DNA of 64,000 nt from Halomonas lysinitropha (GTDB taxonomy: Bacteria > Pseudomonadota > Gammaproteobacteria > Pseudomonadales > Halomonadaceae). Position 1 is the first letter of the stretch; every line of letters starts with the position of its first letter. Below are positions 42,035 to 52,162 of the stretch, piece after piece. The stretch is from NCBI RefSeq assembly GCF_902500215.1, contig NZ_CABVOU010000037.1, positions 1-64,000 on the forward strand, read 5' to 3'. A program made the position numbers and the translations under genes. The notes beneath the pieces were generated by a model. The model worked only from the letters and a program-made list of their open reading frames with translations, ran no database searches and was not told where the DNA came from.

Positions 42035-43769
42035 CGCCGAACACGCCAGGGATCAGTACGGGCTGAGGTACGCCGTTGACGAAGCGGGCCCAGGGCAGCC
42101 GGCGCTGGATTCGACCGTCGTCGCCAGGACTCAGGGTGCCGGTGGCGCCGAACAGTTCGCTGCCCCTTATGGCCTGCAGCTGAGGGAGACGCCGGGCTAG
42201 CTCGTAGGCATCCACGCCCATGGCTTTCAGGCGGAACATGGCGGGGTCGGACTCCTCGCGCAGTCTGCGATAGCTGTCGAGGAAAGGTAGGGCCTCGACG
42301 CCTCCCACGGCCGCATCAGGGATCTGCCAGGGGATATCGACAAACAGCACGTCGTCCAGGTCGTGATCCAGGCGGGGCTGCAGGCGACCCTCGAAGAGGT
42401 GGGAGGTGGCATAGATCGGCAGGTCGCCGCTGTTGTAGTAGTCCAGGGTCGGCGGTACCTGGCGGGCATACTCCGGCAGGGCCAGCAGGAACAGCATGTC
42501 CGGCTGGGGGTTGGTTACCGCGCGACGCGCGCTCTCGGTGGCAGAGGCATCGGGATTGTAGCGCACCGCATTGGCGATCTTGCCTTCCTGTTCGCGCCAG
42601 GCGTTCCAGAAGGCCTCACCGACGCGGCGTCCCCAGTCGTTGTCCGGGACCAGCAGCGAGGCAAGACGATGGCCATCGACCCAGGCGCGTTGGGCGGCCT
42701 GACGCGCCTCGTCCTCGGCGGACAGGCCATACTGGAAGAGCCCCAGTGTCTGATTGCGGTCTCCGCGACCATAGTTGAGCGCCAGGGTCGGAAGCGGCAC
42801 TCGCTCACGCTGCTCGAGTCTGCTGACGGCGTCCTTGTCGAGCGGGCCGATTACCACCTGGGCGCCACGCGAGGCAGCTTCCCGGTAGAGTGACTCCAGC
42901 TCGCCTTGGGTGCTGTCGAAGAAGCTCAGGCGGGCACCCCGGTCGACGCCCTCGAGGTGGTGGGTACGGATGCCCTCGCGGATCGCCGAGGCAATGCCGG
43001 CGAGTGGACCGGACTCGGGCAGAAAGACCGCGATGTGGTCGACCTCCTGGCCGCGAAGCTCGTTCAGGGCGGTGATCTCGCCGGGCAGGCGTCGGGCCGC
43101 CGGGTGGCCGCGATGGCGCTCGCGCCAATCCTCCAGGCGCGCGAAGAGCCGCTGGAGGTCGCCGCCGCTGGAGCGCACCAGTTCGGCCAGGGCCACCCAC
43201 CCCAGGGTCAGGTCGTCGCCCCCCTCTTTTAGGTTGGACAGTGAACTGCCGTCCAATTGCGACAGCTGGTCCCAGATGGGGTCGTTGAGGTCCTCGCGAT
43301 CTGTCTCGGCCTGGACGCGGATCAGGGCCCGGGTGGCGGCACGGGGCTCGTCGACCTCGGCCAGGGCCATGCCCAGTCGTTCCCGCAGGGTCAGGGAGGC
43401 CTCTCGGGGCAGCTCGACTTCGTCGAGCAGCTGGCCGGCCTGGATCACCGCCCAGGGATCCCCCTCGGCCTCGCCCAGCTCCGAGAGCAGCAGGGCCCAG
43501 CGTGCAAGTGCCTGGCGCTCCAGACGGCTGTCGTCGATCTCCTTGGCGACTTCAAGCGCCTGGGTGCGGTTTCCCCGGCGTGCTAGGATGTCGGCCGCCT
43601 CCAGACGCGATAGAGCGGCCTGCTCGGGTGCCTGCTGTTCGGCCTGCTGCAACAGACGCTGTGGATCGCCGTCGGCCTGTCGTTCGACGATGCCCGGCTG
43701 GAAGCTGCAGCCCGCAAGCAGCAGCGCGGTGAGCGCGGCGGCCAGAGGGCCGCGAAACGAGATTTTCAT
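42018..43769 (-). CDS. lpoA: Outer-membrane lipoprotein LpoA, activator of PBP1A
   Basis: 583 aa. Lipobox LLAGC with C21. The N-terminal half is helical TPR-like (LLQQAEQQAPEQAALSRLEAADILARRGN); the C-terminal half is a periplasmic-binding-protein fold (about 235-560: IAVFLPESGPLAGIASAIREGI, VVIGPLDKDAV). LpoA reaches through the peptidoglycan to stimulate PBP1A. Divergent from rsmI. Confidence 0.93.
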   Translation of the reverse strand: MKISFRGPLAAALTALLLAGCSFQPGIVERQADGDPQRLLQQAEQQAPEQAALSRLEAADILARRGNRTQALEVAKEIDDSRLERQALARWALLLSELGEAEGDPWAVIQAGQLLDEVELPREASLTLRERLGMALAEVDEPRAATRALIRVQAETDREDLNDPIWDQLSQLDGSSLSNLKEGGDDLTLGWVALAELVRSSGGDLQRLFARLEDWRERHRGHPAARRLPGEITALNELRGQEVDHIAVFLPESGPLAGIASAIREGIRTHHLEGVDRGARLSFFDSTQGELESLYREAASRGAQVVIGPLDKDAVSRLEQRERVPLPTLALNYGRGDRNQTLGLFQYGLSAEDEARQAAQRAWVDGHRLASLLVPDNDWGRRVGEAFWNAWREQEGKIANAVRYNPDASATESARRAVTNPQPDMLFLLALPEYARQVPPTLDYYNSGDLPIYATSHLFEGRLQPRLDHDLDDVLFVDIPWQIPDAAVGGVEALPFLDSYRRLREESDPAMFRLKAMGVDAYELARRLPQLQAIRGSELFGATGTLSPGDDGRIQRRLPWARFVNGVPQPVLIPGVFGDDRAR

Positions 43770-43814
43770 GAATCCTTCCTTGTCCCCATGTCCGAAAGCC
43801 CCCAGGGAGCCGAG

Positions 43815-44672
43815 ATGTCCGATACGCTTGCCGGTTCATTGTACGTGGTTGCCACACCCATTGGGAATCTGGACGACCTGAGCCGCCGGGCTGCCCGGGT
43901 GCTGGGGGAGGTGGCCGTGATCGCCGCCGAGGATACCCGCCACAGTGGCCGACTGCTGCGCCACCTGGGCCTGTCGCGGCCGATGCTGTCGCTGCATGAA
44001 CACAATGAGGCGGCACGGGTCGACACCCTGGATGCGCGCCTCGCCGCCGGCGAGGACATCGCCTTGATCTCCGATGCGGGCACGCCGCTGATCAGCGATC
44101 CTGGCTTCGTGCTGGTGCGTGAGTTGCGTGCCCGCGGGCGTCGCATCGTACCGGTCCCGGGCCCCTGTGCCCTGGTGGCGGCCCTGTCCGCGGCAGGGTT
44201 ACCGACCGATCGTTTCCTTTTTCAGGGGTTCCTGCCGGCTAAGAGTAGCGGCCGGCGGGGGCGGTTGGAGGCCCTGGCGACCCGCGAGGAGACCCTGGTG
44301 TTCTACGAGTCGCCCCATCGTATCCGTGACACCCTGGCCGACCTGGCTGCCACCCTCGGGGCGCGTCGAGTGGTGCTGGCCCGTGAACTGACCAAGACCT
44401 TCGAGACCTTTCTCGACGGCAGCGCCGCCGAGCTGCTGACGCGCATGGAGGAGGACCCGGACCAGGCCCGGGGCGAGTTCGTGGTGATGTTGGCCGGTGC
44501 CGCCCCGCGCGGCGATGCCGACGCCTCGACGGTGGAGGCCGATGCACTGCTGTCGGCCCTGCTTGCCGAAGGGCTGGGCGTCAAGCAGGCGGCCGCCGTG
44601 GCGGCGCGGGTACTGGGCGGAGCCAAGAAGGTCTGGTATGGCAGGCTCCAGTCGCTCAAGGACGGGCATTGA
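43815..44672 (+). CDS. rsmI: 16S rRNA 2'-O-methyltransferase RsmI (C1402)
   Basis: 285 aa from the ATG at 43815 (MSDTLAGSLYVVATPIGNLDDLS), which has AGGGAG upstream; an ATG at 43788 would add nine residues. Tetrapyrrole-methylase fold: ISDAGTPLISDPGF, FFYES-type segment VFYESPHRI and REL-TKTFET. Methylates C1402 in the ribosomal decoding centre. The rnpB promoter overlaps its stop codon. Confidence 0.96.
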   Translation: MSDTLAGSLYVVATPIGNLDDLSRRAARVLGEVAVIAAEDTRHSGRLLRHLGLSRPMLSLHEHNEAARVDTLDARLAAGEDIALISDAGTPLISDPGFVLVRELRARGRRIVPVPGPCALVAALSAAGLPTDRFLFQGFLPAKSSGRRGRLEALATREETLVFYESPHRIRDTLADLAATLGARRVVLARELTKTFETFLDGSAAELLTRMEEDPDQARGEFVVMLAGAAPRGDADASTVEADALLSALLAEGLGVKQAAAVAARVLGGAKKVWYGRLQSLKDGH

Positions 44673-44697
44673 GGCGCGGGGAGGGCGCTGGTATCCT
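44669..44697 (+). promoter_or_regulatory. Promoter of rnpB
   Basis: TTGAGG (44669-44674) and TATCCT (44692-44697) with exactly 17-bp spacing. The first base of the mature RNA is expected near 44705, 8 nt after the -10 box. The -35 box overlaps the rsmI stop codon (TGA at 44670-44672). Confidence 0.65.
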
Positions 44698-44704
44698 TGT
44701 CACG

Positions 44705-45065
<361 letters not shown>

Positions 45066-45119
45066 CTTTCCGAACATCGCCGTTTCAGACGGCACCTCAG
45101 CCCCTCGAACGAGAGCCTC

Positions 45120-46076
45120 ATGCCGTCATTCGCCTCCGAACAGCCCGCCCGCGGCTTTCGCCATGCCAGCGTGCTGCTCGATGGTGCCGTGGAGGTGCTG
45201 ATCCACGACCCCGAAGGCGCCTATCTGGATGGCACCTACGGGCGCGGTGGTCATTCGCGCGCCATCCTCGAGCGGTTGGCGCCGCAGGGGCATTTGCTGG
45301 CCATCGATCGCGACCCCCAGGCCGTGTCCGAGGCCACCGCCATCGACGACCCACGTTTTGCCATCGAGCAGGGCGAGTTCGCCCGGCTCGACGAGATCGC
45401 CGCGCGCCATGGCCTGCATGGCCGGCTGGCGGGCGTGCTGCTCGACGTAGGGGTCTCGTCGCCCCAGCTCGACGACCCCGAGCGAGGGTTCAGCTTCCTG
45501 CGCGACGGTCCTCTGGACATGCGTATGGATCCCTCCCGGGGAGAGAGCGCCGCGGGCTTCCTGGCCCGGGCCGGCGAGGGCGAGATCGTCGCTGTCTTCA
45601 AGGCCTATGGCGAAGAGCGCTTCGCCAAGCGCCTGGCGCGGGCGATCATTGCACGTCGCAGCGAGCGGCCGTTCACGCGCACAACCGACCTCGCCGAGGT
45701 GGTCAAGGCCGCCCACCCTGCCTGGGAGAAAGGCAAGCATCCTGCCACGCGGGTCTTCCAGGCGCTGCGCATCCAGGTCAATGGCGAACTGGAGCAGCTC
45801 GATGCGGCGCTGGAAGCCGCGCTGGAGGCCCTCGCACCGGGCGGTCACCTGGTGGTGATCAGCTTCCACTCGCTGGAGGACCGCCGGGTCAAACGCTTCA
45901 TTCGCGATCATGTGCGCGGTGACACCGATCTGCCACGCGGCATGCCGATCCGCGACGACCAGCTGAAGCGGCGGCTGGAGTCGCTGGGCAAGGCGCGTCG
46001 CCCCTCCGCCGAGGAGGTCCAGGAGAATCCTCGCGCGCGCAGTGCAGTGATGCGTGTGGCGCGCAAACGATACTGA
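45120..46076 (+). CDS. rsmH: 16S rRNA m4C1402 methyltransferase RsmH
   Basis: 318 aa. SAM-binding [38 protein letters not shown] and the C-terminal [11 protein letters not shown] signature. Adds the N4-methyl of C1402, partnering the RsmI modification nearby. First gene of the dcw cluster here because mraZ is absent; only 54 bp separate it from rnpB. Confidence 0.97.
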   Translation: MPSFASEQPARGFRHASVLLDGAVEVLIHDPEGAYLDGTYGRGGHSRAILERLAPQGHLLAIDRDPQAVSEATAIDDPRFAIEQGEFARLDEIAARHGLHGRLAGVLLDVGVSSPQLDDPERGFSFLRDGPLDMRMDPSRGESAAGFLARAGEGEIVAVFKAYGEERFAKRLARAIIARRSERPFTRTTDLAEVVKAAHPAWEKGKHPATRVFQALRIQVNGELEQLDAALEAALEALAPGGHLVVISFHSLEDRRVKRFIRDHVRGDTDLPRGMPIRDDQLKRRLESLGKARRPSAEEVQENPRARSAVMRVARKRY

Positions 46077-46084
46077 GGTCGGTC

Positions 46085-46411
46085 ATGGCACCGGGACGCC
46101 CCACGGCAATCTCCTCTTTCGGCTGGCCCCTTCGCCTGAGGGTATCGCCTCTGCTTTTGCTGGTCGCCTTGCTGCTGTTGGCCTGCCTGGGCTCCGCCCT
46201 GGCGGTGATCGCCACCAGCCACCAGACCCGTGACCAGTATGCCCGCCTGCAGCAGCTCGAGCGCGAGCAGCAGCAGCTGCAGACCGAATGGGGGCAGCTG
46301 CTGCTCGAGGAGAGTGCCTGGTCCTCTCCTGCCCGCATCGAGCGCCTGGCTCAGGAGCGCCTCGAGATGCGTCTGCCCGCCATTGATGAGGTCGAGGTCA
46401 TCCGTCCATGA
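46085..46411 (+). CDS. ftsL: Cell division protein FtsL
   Basis: 108 aa. Short cytoplasmic N terminus, one membrane helix (about 22-45) and a periplasmic leucine-zipper-like coil (RLQQLEREQQQLQTEWGQLLLEE). Forms the FtsQLB complex that signals to FtsWI. Overlaps ftsI by 4 bp. Confidence 0.93.
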   Translation: MAPGRPTAISSFGWPLRLRVSPLLLLVALLLLACLGSALAVIATSHQTRDQYARLQQLEREQQQLQTEWGQLLLEESAWSSPARIERLAQERLEMRLPAIDEVEVIRP

Positions 46412-48123
46412 GTGACGACATCCGCAGTGGCGTGACGCCGCGTCGTCCGCCCCCCTTGGCCCCCATGGGGGGAGTGCGCTACGGGGTGATGATGACCCTG
46501 GTGCTGGTGGGGCTCATGCTGCTGGTCGGCCGTATCGTCGACCTGCATGTCTTCGACCGTCCCTTTCTGCAGGGGCAGGGTGATGCGCGTACTTTGCGCA
46601 CCGACACGATTCCCGCCCATCGCGGCATGATCACCGACCGCCACGGCGAGCCCCTGGCCATCTCCACCCCGGTAGTGACCCTCTGGGCCAACCCCCAGGA
46701 CCTGCCGGCCGACGACATTCAGCGTCTGATGCTGGCCAGGGCTCTGGGCCAGGAGCTCGATGCTCTCAATGAGCGCATCGCGCGCTACGCCGAGCGCGAG
46801 TTCATGTACCTCCGACGTCGCATGACGCCGGAGGCGGCGCAGCAAGTGCTGGAACTGCGCATACCTGGGGTACACGCCCGGGAGGAGTACAAGCGCTACT
46901 ACCCGGCAGGGGAGGTAACCTCGCAGCTGCTGGGGGTGACCAATATCGACGATATTGGTCAGGAGGGTCTCGAACTGGCCTACCAGGCTCACCTCGCCGG
47001 TGTGCCCGGCAAGCGCCGGGTGCTCAAGGATCGTCGCGGTCGCCTGGTGCGCGATCTGGCACTGCTGCAGGAGGCCCAGCCGGGAGGGGATCTGACCCTG
47101 GCGCTGGATCAACGTCTGCAGTACATGGCCTATCGCGAGCTCAAGGCAGCGGTAGCCGAGCACGATGCCGATGGCGGTATCGTGGTGATGCTGGATGCTC
47201 AGCGCGGGGAGGTGCTGGCCATGGCTAACCAGCCCTCCTATAACCCCAATAATCGGGCCGGTCTCGATCCTCAGGGGCTGCGCAACCGTGCCATCGTCGA
47301 CGTCTTCGAGCCCGGCTCGGTCGTCAAGCCGCTGGCCATGGCGGCGATCATGGAGAGTGGCCAGTTCGACAAGGACACCGTGGTTGACACCTCGCCGGGC
47401 TGGATGCGCATCGATCGCTTCACCATCAAGGATGTTCGTAACTATGGCGAACTCAGCCTGGCTGGCATCCTGGAGAAGTCCTCCAATATCGGCATGTCCA
47501 AACTGGTCCTGCAACTCGATGATCCGCTGGTCCCCGAGGTCTATCGTCGACTGGGCTTCGATCAGGCGCCGGGCACCGGCTTCCCCGGCGAGTCCGGGGG
47601 CAGCCTGCCAGCCCCCGTGCGCTGGTCGAGCAGTCAGTGGGCGGCCCTCTCCTACGGCTATGGCCTCTCGGTCTCGGCGCTGCAGCTGGCCAGCGCTTAC
47701 ACGGCAATCGCCAACGATGGCGTGCGGATGCCGCCTTCACTGCTCAGACTGCCGGAACCCCCGGTCGGTAACTCGGCTATCGATCCCGACGTAGCTCATG
47801 ATCTGCTGCGCATCATGGAAGAGTCGGTGCAGCCCGGAACCGGTGGTCGTCGCGCCGGCGTGCCCGGTTACCGGGTGGCCGGAAAGACCGGCACGGTGCG
47901 CAAGACCTCGGCCACCGGCTACGAGAAGGATGCCTACCGCAGTCTGTTCGTCGGCATTGCGCCGGTCTCGGAGCCGCGAATCATTACTGTGGTGATGATC
48001 GATCACCCGCGCGGCGACGACTACTATGGTGGGGCCGTGGCGGCGCCGGTCTTCTCGCGGGTGGCAGGCAATGCCCTGCGCCTGCTGGACGTGCCACCGG
48101 ATGCCCGGGAGCCGGAATCATGA
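46408..48123 (+). CDS. ftsI: Septal transpeptidase FtsI (PBP3)
   Basis: 571 aa. N-terminal membrane helix (about 27-47), pedestal domain, then the transpeptidase domain with S304 in GSVVK, S358-S-N360 and K493-T-G-T. Crosslinks septal peptidoglycan with FtsW. In the invariant dcw order between ftsL and murE. Confidence 0.97.
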   Translation: MSDDIRSGVTPRRPPPLAPMGGVRYGVMMTLVLVGLMLLVGRIVDLHVFDRPFLQGQGDARTLRTDTIPAHRGMITDRHGEPLAISTPVVTLWANPQDLPADDIQRLMLARALGQELDALNERIARYAEREFMYLRRRMTPEAAQQVLELRIPGVHAREEYKRYYPAGEVTSQLLGVTNIDDIGQEGLELAYQAHLAGVPGKRRVLKDRRGRLVRDLALLQEAQPGGDLTLALDQRLQYMAYRELKAAVAEHDADGGIVVMLDAQRGEVLAMANQPSYNPNNRAGLDPQGLRNRAIVDVFEPGSVVKPLAMAAIMESGQFDKDTVVDTSPGWMRIDRFTIKDVRNYGELSLAGILEKSSNIGMSKLVLQLDDPLVPEVYRRLGFDQAPGTGFPGESGGSLPAPVRWSSSQWAALSYGYGLSVSALQLASAYTAIANDGVRMPPSLLRLPEPPVGNSAIDPDVAHDLLRIMEESVQPGTGGRRAGVPGYRVAGKTGTVRKTSATGYEKDAYRSLFVGIAPVSEPRIITVVMIDHPRGDDYYGGAVAAPVFSRVAGNALRLLDVPPDAREPES

Positions 48124-48148
48124 GCGCAAGCCCTGGAGGAAAATCGCG

Positions 48149-49669
48149 ATGCAGCTGACCGCCGAGCGACTGGAGGCAGGTCTGGGCGAGCTGTGGCCCG
48201 ACTCTCGTCGTGCCTTGGCGCAGGCCACCCTGCCGGAGCGACTTCGACTGCTGCTCGACAGCCGTCAACTGGCCACGGGCGACGTCTTCGTGGCGGTGCC
48301 GGGGGTGGCGGCCGACGGTCGCGACTTCATCCCGGCGGCCCTGGCGGCCGGGGCTTCGTTGGTGCTGGCCCACGATGACGGCTCACCCGGAATCGACGAT
48401 CCCCGTGTGCTGTGGCTGACGGGACTGCGCGAGGCTCAGGGCGAGCTAGGCCAGATTCTGTTCGCCGTACCCCGTGACCTGGAGCTGATCGGGGTCACCG
48501 GCACCAACGGCAAGAGTTCGGTGACCCATTACCTGGCGGAGCTGAGCCTCGCCCTCGGGGTGGACGCTGGAATGATCGGCACCCTGGGTCATGGCAGGCC
48601 GGGGCGCCTGACCGCTGGCCAGCTGACCACGCCGGGTCCCCTGGCCCTGCAGGCCGCGCTGGGTGAACTGGCGGCCGACGGCGTGCGCCGGGTAGCCATG
48701 GAGGTCTCCTCCCACGCACTGGAACAGGGTCGCCTGGATGGCTGTCGCGTGTATGCCGCGGTATTCACCAACCTCAGCCGTGATCACCTGGACTATCACG
48801 GCAGCATGGCAGCCTACGCCGCCGCCAAGGCACGTCTGTTCCGTCGCTACGAGATCGAGCTCGCCGTGGTCAACGGCGACGACCCGCTGGCACGACTGAT
48901 GCTCGCCGGTGTGCACCGTGGTGTGCGTGTCCTGGCCGTCGGCGAGGACGAGGCGGTGACGCTGCGCGTCATCGACTGGGTTCCCCATGCCGAGGGCCAG
49001 CGGGCGCTGGTCGCCACCCCCGAGGGGGAACGGGTCCTGAGGCTCGCCCTGATGGGCCGTTTCAATCTGGACAATGTGCTGCTGGCCATGGCAACCCTGC
49101 ATGGCCTGGGCCACTCTCTGGAGACGCTCTTCACGCTGGCGGCCGACCTCGCCCCGGTGCCCGGTCGCATGCAGTGCCTGACCCGGCCGGAGTGCCCCAC
49201 GGTGGTCGTTGACTATGCCCATACCCCTGACGCGTTGGACAACGCCCTTTCGGCGCTGCGGGCCCATCTGCCTGGGCATGGCAGGCTATGGTGCCTGTTC
49301 GGCTGTGGCGGCGATCGCGACGCCGGCAAGCGCCCGCTGATGGCTGCTGCCGCGGCGATGCGAGCCGACGTGCTGGTGGTTACCGACGACAACCCGCGCA
49401 GCGAGGACCCGGCGGCGATCCGTGTCGAGATCCTGGCCGGTCTGGGTGATCCCGAGCACACCGGAGTCCTCGAATTGAGTGGGCGTCGCGAGGCGATCGC
49501 CCGGGTGCTGGCCGAGGCCGCTCCTGATGACGTGGTGCTGATCGCCGGCAAGGGCCACGAGAACTACCAGGAAATTGCCGGTGTGCGCCATGCCTTCTCG
49601 GATCTGGCCGAGGCCGAGCGTGGTCTGGCGGCTCGTTCCCGGCAGGGCCACGGAGAGAGCCCTCGATGA
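48149..49669 (+). CDS. murE: UDP-MurNAc-tripeptide synthetase MurE
   Basis: 506 aa from the ATG at 48149 (MQLTAERLEAGL), preceded by GGAGGA. ATP loop GVTGTNGKSSVTHYL and the DDNPRSEDP motif; DNPR marks addition of meso-diaminopimelate. 25 bp after ftsI; stop overlaps murF by 4 bp. Confidence 0.97.
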   Translation: MQLTAERLEAGLGELWPDSRRALAQATLPERLRLLLDSRQLATGDVFVAVPGVAADGRDFIPAALAAGASLVLAHDDGSPGIDDPRVLWLTGLREAQGELGQILFAVPRDLELIGVTGTNGKSSVTHYLAELSLALGVDAGMIGTLGHGRPGRLTAGQLTTPGPLALQAALGELAADGVRRVAMEVSSHALEQGRLDGCRVYAAVFTNLSRDHLDYHGSMAAYAAAKARLFRRYEIELAVVNGDDPLARLMLAGVHRGVRVLAVGEDEAVTLRVIDWVPHAEGQRALVATPEGERVLRLALMGRFNLDNVLLAMATLHGLGHSLETLFTLAADLAPVPGRMQCLTRPECPTVVVDYAHTPDALDNALSALRAHLPGHGRLWCLFGCGGDRDAGKRPLMAAAAAMRADVLVVTDDNPRSEDPAAIRVEILAGLGDPEHTGVLELSGRREAIARVLAEAAPDDVVLIAGKGHENYQEIAGVRHAFSDLAEAERGLAARSRQGHGESPR

Positions 49670-51033
49670 GCGTTGCCGGCCTGCAGCGCCTGGCTGAGGT
49701 TGCCGCTGTCCTGGGACTGTCCGTCCCGGCCGAGGATCTGCCGGTCGGGGCGATCGTTACCGATACCCGGCACCTTGGTCCCGGGGCGCTGTTCGTGGCG
49801 CTGCGCGGCGAGCGCTTCGATGCCCACGATTTCATTGCCCAGGCGCGCGAGGCCGGGGCCGTGGCGGCCCTGGTCGAGCACCGGGTGGACGATCCGCTCG
49901 TCCAGCTCGAGGTCGCCGACACCCGGCTGGCTCTGGGGCTGCTCGCGCGTGCCCGGCGGCGCGCCTGGGGCGGTCCCCTGGTCGCCGTGACCGGCAACAG
50001 CGGCAAGACCACGGTCAAGCAGATGCTGGCGACCCTGCTGGCGCGGAGCGGGCCGACGCTGGCCACCCAGGGCAACCTCAACAACGATATCGGCGCGCCC
50101 CTGACCCTGCTGGCGCTGGAGCCCGGGCACCGTCAGGCCGTCTTGGAACTGGGGGCGAACCATCTTGGCGAGATCGCCTGGATGACGGCTCTGGTCGAAC
50201 CTCGGGTCGCGGTGATCACCAATGTCACCGGGGCCCACGTGGGGGAGTTCGGCGGCATGGGACAGATCGCCCAGGCCAAGGGGGAGATTCTGGCCGGCCT
50301 GCCGGCCGACGGCGTGGCGGTACTCAATCGCGACGATGCCTACTTTGCCACCTGGGCGAGCCTGGCGGCACCCCGCGAGGTGCTCGACTTCGGCCTGGAC
50401 CCGCGAGCGCGTCTGCGTGGCGAGGCGCTGGCCTGCGACGCTCTCGGACGCTATGCTTTCACGCTTGTCCTGGATGGTCGCGAGATCGGACGCGTCAGCC
50501 TGGCCCTGCTGGGACGCCACAACGTGGCCAATGCCCTGGCGGCTGCGGCCGCAGCCCTGGCCATGGGGCTCGCGGAGTGCGAGGTGCTGGCCGGGCTCGA
50601 GGCGATGACCATGATGCCGGGGCGGCTGAGCGTCGTGGAGGGTCTCAACGCCTCGCGGCTGCTGGACGATACCTACAATGCCAACCCCGGCGCGGTGAAG
50701 GCAGCGCTCGATGTTCTGGTGACGCTACCCGGACCGCACTGGTGCCTGCTGGGTGCCATGGGAGAACTGGGGGGCGAGTCCGACCGGCTGCATGCCGAAC
50801 TCGGACACTACGCGCGGGAACGGGGAATCGATTTCCTGGGTACCCTCGGCGAGCCGGCTAGTCCGGCAAGTCAGGCCTTCGGCGAAGGCGGGGTCCATTT
50901 CGACGATCGGGAGGCGCTGATGCGCCACGTCCTCCACCATCTACCGTCCGGGGCCAGCGTACTGGTCAAGGGCTCGCGCAGCGCCGGCATGGAAGGTGTC
51001 GTGGCTGCCCTGCGCGCGGATGCATCAAGGTGA
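49666..51033 (+). CDS. murF: UDP-MurNAc-pentapeptide synthetase MurF
   Basis: 455 aa. ATP loop AVTGNSGKTTVKQML near 104-118, LNNDIGAPLTLL and the DDTYNANPGAVKAAL stretch. Adds D-Ala-D-Ala to the tripeptide, using the product of Ddl encoded downstream. Confidence 0.97.
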   Translation: MSVAGLQRLAEVAAVLGLSVPAEDLPVGAIVTDTRHLGPGALFVALRGERFDAHDFIAQAREAGAVAALVEHRVDDPLVQLEVADTRLALGLLARARRRAWGGPLVAVTGNSGKTTVKQMLATLLARSGPTLATQGNLNNDIGAPLTLLALEPGHRQAVLELGANHLGEIAWMTALVEPRVAVITNVTGAHVGEFGGMGQIAQAKGEILAGLPADGVAVLNRDDAYFATWASLAAPREVLDFGLDPRARLRGEALACDALGRYAFTLVLDGREIGRVSLALLGRHNVANALAAAAAALAMGLAECEVLAGLEAMTMMPGRLSVVEGLNASRLLDDTYNANPGAVKAALDVLVTLPGPHWCLLGAMGELGGESDRLHAELGHYARERGIDFLGTLGEPASPASQAFGEGGVHFDDREALMRHVLHHLPSGASVLVKGSRSAGMEGVVAALRADASR

Positions 51034-51042
51034 ACGCGATAC

Positions 51043-52125
51043 ATGCTGCTTTTTCTGGCTGATTTCCTGGCGCAATTCCAGAGCGCCTTCAATGTCTTCA
51101 ATTACTTGACCCTGCGCATGATCCTGGGGACCCTGACCGCCTTGGTGCTATGCCTGTGGCTGGGGCCGGTGATGATCCGCCGCCTGGTGGAACGCCAGAT
51201 CGGTCAGGCGGTGCGCGACGACGGTCCCCAGTCCCACCTCTCCAAGGCCGGCACTCCCACCATGGGCGGTGCCATGATCCTGATGGCCATCGCCGTGAGC
51301 ACCTTGCTGTGGGGGGATCTCACCAACCATTACGTCTGGCTGGTGCTGGCGGTGACCCTGGGCTTCGGTGCCATCGGCTGGGTGGATGACTACCGCAAGG
51401 TGGTGGAGAAGAATCCCCGGGGGTTGCCGGCACGCTGGAAGTACTTCTGGCAATCCTTGATCGGTATGGTGGCCGCGGCGCTCCTCTATGTCACGGCCGC
51501 CTCCCCGGTGGAGACCAGCCTGATCGTACCGCTGTTCAAGGAGTTCGTGCTGCCCCTGGGGGTGTTCTACATCGTGCTGACGTACCTGGTGATCGTCGGC
51601 AGCTCCAACGCGGTCAACCTCACCGACGGTCTCGATGGCCTGGCGATCATGCCCACGGTGCTGGTGGCCATGGGGCTGGCGGTGTTCGCTTATGTCACCG
51701 GCAACACGGTCTTCGCCGATTACCTGCAGATCCCCTTCATTCCGGGGGCGGGTGAGCTCGCCGTCTTCTGTGCCACCATCGCTGGCGCTGGCCTGGGCTT
51801 CCTGTGGTTCAACACCTATCCGGCCCAGGTGTTCATGGGTGATGTCGGGGCCCTTGCCCTGGGCGCAGCGCTCGGCGTGGTGGCGGTGATCGTGCGCCAG
51901 GAGATCGTGCTGTTCATCATGGGGGGGATCTTCGTGATGGAGACCGTTTCGGTGATCCTGCAGGTGGGCTCCTACAAGCTCACCGGTCGGCGCATCTTCC
52001 GAATGGCACCGTTGCACCACCATTACGAGCTCAAGGGCTGGCCGGAGCCACGGGTCATCGTGCGCTTCTGGATCATCACCGTGGTGCTGGTACTGATCGG
52101 ACTGGCCACCCTCAAGGTCCGCTGA
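51043..52125 (+). CDS. mraY: Phospho-MurNAc-pentapeptide translocase MraY
   Basis: 360 aa with about ten membrane helices. Catalytic motifs: [17 protein letters not shown] (DDxxK), [13 protein letters not shown] and the HHH-type [14 protein letters not shown]. Transfers the muramyl-pentapeptide to undecaprenyl phosphate to make lipid I at the inner membrane. Confidence 0.98.
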   Translation: MLLFLADFLAQFQSAFNVFNYLTLRMILGTLTALVLCLWLGPVMIRRLVERQIGQAVRDDGPQSHLSKAGTPTMGGAMILMAIAVSTLLWGDLTNHYVWLVLAVTLGFGAIGWVDDYRKVVEKNPRGLPARWKYFWQSLIGMVAAALLYVTAASPVETSLIVPLFKEFVLPLGVFYIVLTYLVIVGSSNAVNLTDGLDGLAIMPTVLVAMGLAVFAYVTGNTVFADYLQIPFIPGAGELAVFCATIAGAGLGFLWFNTYPAQVFMGDVGALALGAALGVVAVIVRQEIVLFIMGGIFVMETVSVILQVGSYKLTGRRIFRMAPLHHHYELKGWPEPRVIVRFWIITVVLVLIGLATLKVR

Positions 52126-52162
52126 ACCCAGGGGGCGATCCGCCATCCGCAAGGAGCTCAAC